A DNA stretch of 40,075 nt from a bacterium (GTDB taxonomy: Bacteria; Margulisbacteria; Marinamargulisbacteria; SXXA01): assembly GCA_010028705.1 (NCBI GenBank), contig RHAI01000007.1:1-40075 (forward strand), written 5' to 3'. The notes below the pieces were generated by a model that was not told where the DNA came from, searched no databases, and saw only the letters and a list, made by a program, of their open reading frames with translations. Shown here in pieces: positions 35,791 to 40,075 of this stretch. A program made the translations under genes and the position numbers. Every line of letters begins with the position of its first letter. The stretch's first letter is position 1.

Positions 35791-37061
35791 ACCAAATCAG
35801 GATATAGTGGAAACCGATTGTTGAGGAGGGATACCGATTCAGACGCACGTTTTTTAAGGTTGCTATTGTTGGGATCCGATATCACATCATCAATAATTTC
35901 CGCAATTTCAGTCATTTCCGACACGGCCATTCCTCGGGTGGTGACCGCTGGGGTTCCAATGCGGATACCCGATGTCACAAATGGACTTTCGGTATCATAC
36001 GGGATGGCGTTTTTATTGACGGTGATGCCAACTTCGTCGAGGGCCGCTTCAGCCGTTTTCCCCGTGATCGCCTTACTTTTTAAATCCACGAGTAGTAAAT
36101 GATTGTCGGTACCCCCAGAGACAATTCGGACGCCCCGCTTGGATAAGGTGTCAGCCATGGCCTTCGCGTTGTCGATCACTTGTGTCTGATACCCTTTAAA
36201 TGCGTCGCTCATGGCTTCTTTGAACGCTACGGCTTTGGCAGCAATGACATGCATTAACGGACCGCCCTGAATGCCGGGAAACACGGCCTTGTCGATGGCT
36301 TTTTGATACTCGCTGTTACATAAAATCAAGCCGCCTCGCGGCCCGCGAAGCGTTTTATGAGTGGTCGTGGTGACAATATCTGCGATGCCCACCGGGGATG
36401 GATGTAAGCCGGCCGCTACCAACCCGGCAATGTGTGCCATGTCAACAAAAAAAATGGCCCCTACCCGCTTTGCCGTCAGCGCAATCCGCTCAAAATCAAT
36501 CACTCGGGAATATGCCGATGCGCCCGCCACGATCATCTTGGGTGAATGCTCGTCAGCCAAACGGTCGATTTCGTCGTAATCGATCCGCTCCGTGGTTTTG
36601 GTCACTCCGTAAGGAACAAAATTATAAACCGACCCCGACATATTAACCGGCGACCCATGGGTTAAATGCCCCCCGTGAGCCAAGTTCATACCCATCACGG
36701 TATCCCCTGGTGACAACGTGGCAAAATACACCGCCATGTTCGCCTGTGCGCCGGAATGAGGTTGCACATTGGCGTGGGCGGCGCCAAAAAGCGCTTTGGC
36801 CCGTTGAATCGCTAAATCTTCGACACGGTCAACGAATTCACAGCCACCATAATAACGTTTATGCGGCAATCCCTCCGCGTATTTGTTGGTGAGCCACGAC
36901 CCCTGGGCTTGCATCACAGCCAATGAGGTGAAATTTTCGGAGGCGATTAATTCAATTTTGCTTCGTTGCCGTCCCAGTTCATGTAACAGACCCTCCGCTA
37001 CCTCGGGGTCCGAGTCGATCACGTGTGAAATGTCATTAAGTTGAGTTGTAGACAAGGTCAT
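35787..37061 (-). CDS. glyA: Serine hydroxymethyltransferase
   Basis: Interconverts serine and glycine with tetrahydrofolate, supplying one-carbon units. The 424-residue PLP enzyme has LIASENFTS near the start, [11 protein letters not shown] with the PLP lysine at about residue 233, and typical [11 protein letters not shown] and HLLLVDL segments. The ATG at 37061 has GGAGGG six bases upstream; the frame beyond to 37088 is not needed. It is the first gene of a serine/glycine, phenylalanine and tRNA-Ser charging run. Confidence 0.97.
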   Translation of the reverse strand: MTLSTTQLNDISHVIDSDPEVAEGLLHELGRQRSKIELIASENFTSLAVMQAQGSWLTNKYAEGLPHKRYYGGCEFVDRVEDLAIQRAKALFGAAHANVQPHSGAQANMAVYFATLSPGDTVMGMNLAHGGHLTHGSPVNMSGSVYNFVPYGVTKTTERIDYDEIDRLADEHSPKMIVAGASAYSRVIDFERIALTAKRVGAIFFVDMAHIAGLVAAGLHPSPVGIADIVTTTTHKTLRGPRGGLILCNSEYQKAIDKAVFPGIQGGPLMHVIAAKAVAFKEAMSDAFKGYQTQVIDNAKAMADTLSKRGVRIVSGGTDNHLLLVDLKSKAITGKTAEAALDEVGITVNKNAIPYDTESPFVTSGIRIGTPAVTTRGMAVSEMTEIAEIIDDVISDPNNSNLKKRASESVSLLNNRFPLYPDLV

Positions 37062-37162
37062 GGATACCCTCCTGAATTGTTTTGACAAAGTGTATCACAG
37101 GTGGGCGGAAGGCAGCTACATTGGACCGATGGGCTCAGCGACCTAAACCCAATCCGGCGCCG

Positions 37163-37456
37163 TCACGGCGTCTCCATCAACGATGAGCCCTCGATGTCAA
37201 AATCCGATTGGCGGGGCGAAACGTCACTCGAGCGATTGTGGCTCAGGTTACCCCTAACCGGGGATTCATTTTCCTGTAGCTTCAGCTCGAATATTTTTGC
37301 CTGAACACCAAATAGCAGATCCAAAGTTCGATCATCAGCAAAGGCCTGTAAACTTTTTTTGCCCCATACCCAATCCCTTTCGATATTAATTTCGGTTGTC
37401 TCTTCATTCCCAGAATTGAGTGTGATCACCGAACACTCGCGTAACCACGCGACCAC
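37163..37456 (-). CDS. Unrecognised protein, frame overlaps the upstream gene end
   Basis: The frame is open from about 37522 and starts at a GTG at 37456 (97 residues) or earlier at a non-standard codon. It has a mixed hydrophobic and acidic first part (WLRECSVITLNSGNEETTEINIE) and a Ser/Asn-rich tail. No family is recognised. The region just before the GTG reads as plausible protein (FFKTIRENEWESPPP), so the true start or a frameshift from the gene ending at 37507 is unclear. Confidence 0.4.
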   Translation of the reverse strand: MVAWLRECSVITLNSGNEETTEINIERDWVWGKKSLQAFADDRTLDLLFGVQAKIFELKLQENESPVRGNLSHNRSSDVSPRQSDFDIEGSSLMETP

Positions 37457-37506
37457 CGGTGGGGGGGACTCCCACTCGTTCTCTCTAATCGTTTTGAAAA
37501 AGGATG

Positions 37507-38289
37507 TTATTTGGGGGCCGACTTACCCTTACATAGGGATTGCAATTCAGATACCGCAGGGCCCCACTCAGTCGCATCTTTCACCCTGATCACCGTGCCG
37601 ACAAAACTCAATGCGAATTTGCGATAGTCATTGTCCGAGATGGGACCGGCATTCACCTCCGAACTGATGGATGGAAAGGCCGCCACTATACGCGCTTCGG
37701 ATTCGGGATAGTCTGTCCGGAGTGTGAGCATCACATCCAGGACAGGTGCTGTTCGAGGGTTTTTTTGTTTAATCGGGGACTGCCGAACGGCTCTGTTAAT
37801 AATTCTCGTTTCACCGGACCGCAATGGTTCACAAGTCGTGTTTGTTGGTCCGGTCGGCGGAGCCGATTTAAGCGACCATGGGTTGGCAAAAAATGAATTC
37901 AACGGTCCGGACTGTGGTGTAGGCTTCGTGTTAGAGAACGGTCGCAAATTCAAGGTCCGATGTACGGACTTTAAAGTGCCACGCGGGGTATTATTTCCAG
38001 TCTGGGATGGATCGGGCTCCCACCCGAGAGGTTTCAAACTTAACACCGAGTATTCAGAATCGACGACCGAGATCGACCCCAAAGTGGCCGGCGTGGTGAA
38101 TTTTTCACGTCTGCGCCGGATCTGTCGGACTAGTTTTTCGTCATCCGAATCCGACTGGGATTGATCACTCTCCGAACGGGATCGAGGTATGTGATCCCGC
38201 TGTTTTGGTGATGAAAATTTATCGCTCCTCGGAGTAGAACGGGGTCGAGGTGAAACAACTCTAACCGAATCGCGACTGGCGATCGTCAT
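37507..38289 (-). CDS. Ser/Arg/Pro-rich protein, unrecognised
   Basis: A 260-residue protein. The first 80 residues are low complexity and highly charged (SPRPRSTPRSDKFSS and SRSESDQSQSDSDDE), the middle is Pro/Ser/Thr-rich, and only the last 80 or so look folded (PVLDVMLTLRTDYPESEARIVAAF onwards). No signal peptide or membrane span. It overlaps the preceding gene by 29 bases. A disordered N-terminus of this kind is unusual for a bacterial housekeeping protein and is more like secreted effectors or phage-derived proteins; this is inference. Confidence 0.6.
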   Translation of the reverse strand: MTIASRDSVRVVSPRPRSTPRSDKFSSPKQRDHIPRSRSESDQSQSDSDDEKLVRQIRRRREKFTTPATLGSISVVDSEYSVLSLKPLGWEPDPSQTGNNTPRGTLKSVHRTLNLRPFSNTKPTPQSGPLNSFFANPWSLKSAPPTGPTNTTCEPLRSGETRIINRAVRQSPIKQKNPRTAPVLDVMLTLRTDYPESEARIVAAFPSISSEVNAGPISDNDYRKFALSFVGTVIRVKDATEWGPAVSELQSLCKGKSAPK

Positions 38290-38884
38290 CGGTCGACAAT
38301 CGTGGGAGATACCCCAGCACCGCCTGAAAATATAGCTCGTGTTGGGTCTGAGGGGAGGTGGAGTAACCCGTCACATGGCCGGCAAGTTCGGAATTTCTAC
38401 CACCGTCCAGGGTCTCAAATCCGCTGTCGACCGCGGCATGAAGCGGCCCTTTCGATTCGCCGACCAAAAATTGAAATTCCTCGCCAAGATCGGGGTTGGC
38501 CAATGTCCGGGTTGCCGCGAGCACCGTTTTGACGTGATCAACGAATGATCGAATATTCGATTCAGTGGGAGTCGACACTACCAGCTGGCGCAACCTGGTA
38601 TCGATGTCCTTCGCCTCCTGATCAATACACCTCGCCACAATCCGAGGCGCCTCCTGGTTAAACTCGATGGTCTCGCGAGTGGTGGTGGCCGATTGGGTCT
38701 GAATCGCTTGATGAATGGCGTCCAGTGTCATTGTTGCGACACCAGCCGCGTCGGATCGCTCGCTGGGCGCGAAGGCGACCAATTGAAGAAACGGAGACAC
38801 CGATACATATTTTGCGGATAAGGACGGTGCCGTGACGGACAGATACTGGCGGGATAACCGCCCATCTAAATTCGATAGTAACAC
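38261..38884 (-). CDS. Unrecognised protein
   Basis: A 207-residue soluble protein with several amphipathic helices (MTLDAIHQAIQTQSATTTRETIEF, IRSFVDHVKTVLAATRTL). The GTG at 38884 is supported by an AGGAAGG-type site upstream. I recognise no domain. It is followed by the Ser/Arg-rich gene with a 29-base overlap, and it sits downstream of the repeat-protein gene, so the three form a minus-strand group. Confidence 0.6.
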   Translation of the reverse strand: MLLSNLDGRLSRQYLSVTAPSLSAKYVSVSPFLQLVAFAPSERSDAAGVATMTLDAIHQAIQTQSATTTRETIEFNQEAPRIVARCIDQEAKDIDTRLRQLVVSTPTESNIRSFVDHVKTVLAATRTLANPDLGEEFQFLVGESKGPLHAAVDSGFETLDGGRNSELAGHVTGYSTSPQTQHELYFQAVLGYLPRLSTDDDRQSRFG

Positions 38885-38921
38885 GTCAAACTACCTTCCT
38901 CCCCTAAGACCTCATCCGAAT

Positions 38922-38977
38922 GGCTATGTTGCAAAATGCTCCATCTGAATCATTTGGTAACATCGTGCAACAGGCCC
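38922..38977. repeat. Dispersed short repeat with inverted ends, copy B
   Basis: A 56-base unit starts GGCTATGTTGCA and ends TGCAACAGGCCC, whose complement GGGCCTGTTGCA matches the start at 9 of 12 positions. The interior CATCTGAATCATTTGG is shared with copy A at 22.8 kb. The ends resemble IS6-family terminal repeats (GGNNCTGTTGCA type). No transposase is present, so it may be a MITE-like relic. Confidence 0.55.
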
Positions 38978-39046
38978 AGAATCGCATTCCAATTATGCCA
39001 CATCCCCTGTGAATTACAATTGATTGGCGGGTGAAGGTGCCGAACC

Positions 39047-39940
39047 TCAGGTTCGTGTTGACGCCGGCAATCCGGCGATTAGCTTGGAAACGGCCTCATC
39101 TAATTGTGAACGGACATGACTATTGTCTCGGTGGAGCGGCGTTTTTTTTGGGCTTGGTGGCAGCTCCAGTCCCTCATCTTCGGGCCTACGATTAGACCGC
39201 GAGAATACCGAAAATATCGATTTTCCGAAATTGGCGGGTGATTGGGAGGATACTATAGGGACAGGACTCCGATTTTCAGTCGGTATCGACACCTCCAATG
39301 CGGCCATCACTGTCGCTGAAGTCGGTGAACCAATGAACTGATTTAAATTTTCATCGGTCATCTTTTGGAGATTCGCCAAGATGGCGAGTTGCAGTGTGAG
39401 ATCGATGGACGATGGCAATGTTACAAGTCCGGAACAGATATTAGTCGCATCCACGCATAACTTCGAAAATTCAATATCTTTTACTTGGGATTGAAGCACG
39501 CCATAAATAAACAGAAACTTTGATGCACTTTGGGTCTTGGATTGGGTCTCGGAAGTGCCAAACTGCCTAAACACATCGGCGAGGAGTCCGGGACCACCCT
39601 GGGAACTCACCGCTGCGAGGAAGAATTTGTCTGATGCTGTGTCGGTAAAACTACTAAACACATCGGCGAGGAGTCCGGGACCGCCATGGTCACCCACCGC
39701 CGCGACGAAGTTAGTGTGTGAGGCACCATCCTTGGGAAGCTCATTAAACACAGCGGCGAGTAAATCGTCGCCTGCATCGTGATCGAAATCACCGTCGTGG
39801 GATACGCAATGGGCACGCACCGAAGCGACGAACTCACGACGTGATGACTCAGAATCTCCGTGAAGTTCGCTAAACCGCGTTGCAAGATGAGCGGGATCCC
39901 AGCTAGGGTGGCCCCGTTCGGGTAATTCACGTTCAATCAA
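39047..39940 (-). CDS. Protein with tandem 29-30-residue repeats, unrecognised
   Basis: A 297-residue frame from a TTG at 39940. Residues 14-131 hold repeats of about 29-30 residues with a shared core of the type GGPGLLADVF and FVAAV (units near 14-43, 55-84, 85-113 and a partial from 114). An 11-residue insert with Asp and His follows the first unit. The C-terminal half is helical and then Ser/Pro-rich, ending LPASTRT. The repeat units have nearly identical DNA, suggesting recent duplication. The same repeat type precedes the TTG in the same frame across a TGA at 39965, so the real gene may start outside the window. Confidence 0.6.
   Translation of the reverse strand: MIERELPERGHPSWDPAHLATRFSELHGDSESSRREFVASVRAHCVSHDGDFDHDAGDDLLAAVFNELPKDGASHTNFVAAVGDHGGPGLLADVFSSFTDTASDKFFLAAVSSQGGPGLLADVFRQFGTSETQSKTQSASKFLFIYGVLQSQVKDIEFSKLCVDATNICSGLVTLPSSIDLTLQLAILANLQKMTDENLNQFIGSPTSATVMAALEVSIPTENRSPVPIVSSQSPANFGKSIFSVFSRSNRRPEDEGLELPPSPKKTPLHRDNSHVRSQLDEAVSKLIAGLPASTRT
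39568..39773 (-). repeat. Direct repeats within the repeat-protein gene
   Basis: A 28-base block (TAAACACATCGGCGAGGA and ten more bases) occurs at 39568 and 39655, 87 bases apart, and a diverged copy starts at 39745, 90 bases on. The spacing is 29 and 30 codons, so these are in-frame coding duplications and not a CRISPR. Confidence 0.85.
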
Positions 39941-39964
39941 CCCAGTCGGGAGCCCACCGGTCAG

Positions 39965-40075
39965 TCAGCCGAGCCCAGCCAAGTTTCTAAAGGCAACCTG
40001 AACCTCACCCTCCAGTTTTGCCGCCACTTGGCTGAGGAGTCTGGTACCACCGTCACCACCCTCATCACCGTCGTG
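39965..40075 (-). CDS. C-terminal fragment of the repeat protein (ends at TGA)
   Basis: The minus-strand frame is open from the window edge to a TGA at 39967-39965 and gives 36 residues (GGDGGTRLLSQVAAKLEGEV in the middle). It matches the repeat core of the next gene, with GGTRLLSQV in place of GGPGLLADV. It is in the same reading frame as the 39047-39940 gene, with only eight sense codons between the TGA and the TTG. It may be the end of a separate tandem gene or the front of one gene broken by a nonsense codon. Confidence 0.55.
   Translation of the reverse strand, partial: HDGDEGGDGGTRLLSQVAAKLEGEVQVAFRNLAGLG

Noticed and set aside
39568-39773. Regular direct repeats as a possible CRISPR
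   Set aside because: The spacing equals 29 and 30 codons, the spacers are also similar to each other, and the repeats encode a protein repeat; no cas gene is present.
39965-39967. TGA read as selenocysteine
   Set aside because: There is no redox motif or cysteine at this position in the repeats and no stem-loop of SECIS type that I could see directly after it.

Overview
The window reads as chromosomal DNA of a Gram-negative-type bacterium. Envelope clues are a GmhB-type heptose bisphosphate phosphatase, secreted thioredoxin and subtilase proteins, a pseudopilin cluster and a likely outer-membrane barrel relic. The BolA/monothiol glutaredoxin pair and the proteobacterial-type glutamate-cysteine ligase point towards Proteobacteria-like gene content. 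The subtilase ends in a YPNPVNP-type Ig-like tail that is commoner in Bacteroidota and several uncultured phyla. I cannot place the organism more closely. Genes are packed tightly, with many 1-8 base overlaps (ATGA, GTGA, TAATG). Several first genes of transcription units have no Shine-Dalgarno sequence and lie only 6-13 bases after a -10 hexamer, which suggests frequent leaderless or near-leaderless translation. Genes inside operons often do have a clear Shine-Dalgarno sequence.

Layout. 1-3 kb: the end of an unknown gene, a catalase-peroxidase (katG) and tRNA-Ser(CGA). 3.2-5.8 kb: trmB with a secreted alpha/beta-hydrolase, divergent from a gshA-type ligase. 5.8-10.4 kb: an amino-acid permease, a barrel-like gene broken by one in-frame stop, an Nramp metal transporter and an MFS transporter. 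10.5-16.4 kb: a tight purK-purE-NAGS-subtilase run, then a small conserved protein with a strong terminator. 16.5-22.7 kb: trpD with an acidic unknown, divergent from a glycosidase-glycosyltransferase-glycosyltransferase-TlpA-DUF4416 operon. 23-25.9 kb: a compact prepilin peptidase plus four pseudopilin-like genes, continuing into an EVE protein and GmhB. 25.9-30.8 kb: tRNA-Leu(GAG)-phosphohexomutase-MFS, then a DUF3298-like protein with another MFS transporter. 30.9-32.3 kb: bolA-grxD-folP. 32.4-37.1 kb (minus strand): glyA-pheA-serS-arsR followed by three small unknown genes. 37.1-40.1 kb: four unrecognised genes plus a partial one, including a 29-30-residue repeat protein interrupted by an in-frame TGA.

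How it works together. Most of the window is housekeeping: one-carbon, purine, aromatic and arginine precursor metabolism, redox, tRNA charging and modification, and transport. The less ordinary parts are the pseudopilin island, the ArsR-led small-gene cluster, the 37-40 kb repeat-protein locus, an N-acetylglutamate synthase whose kinase-like domain looks degenerate, two genes with in-frame stops, and a short dispersed repeat with inverted ends found at 22.8 and 38.9 kb. No CRISPR array, rRNA, intact transposase or integrase was seen.
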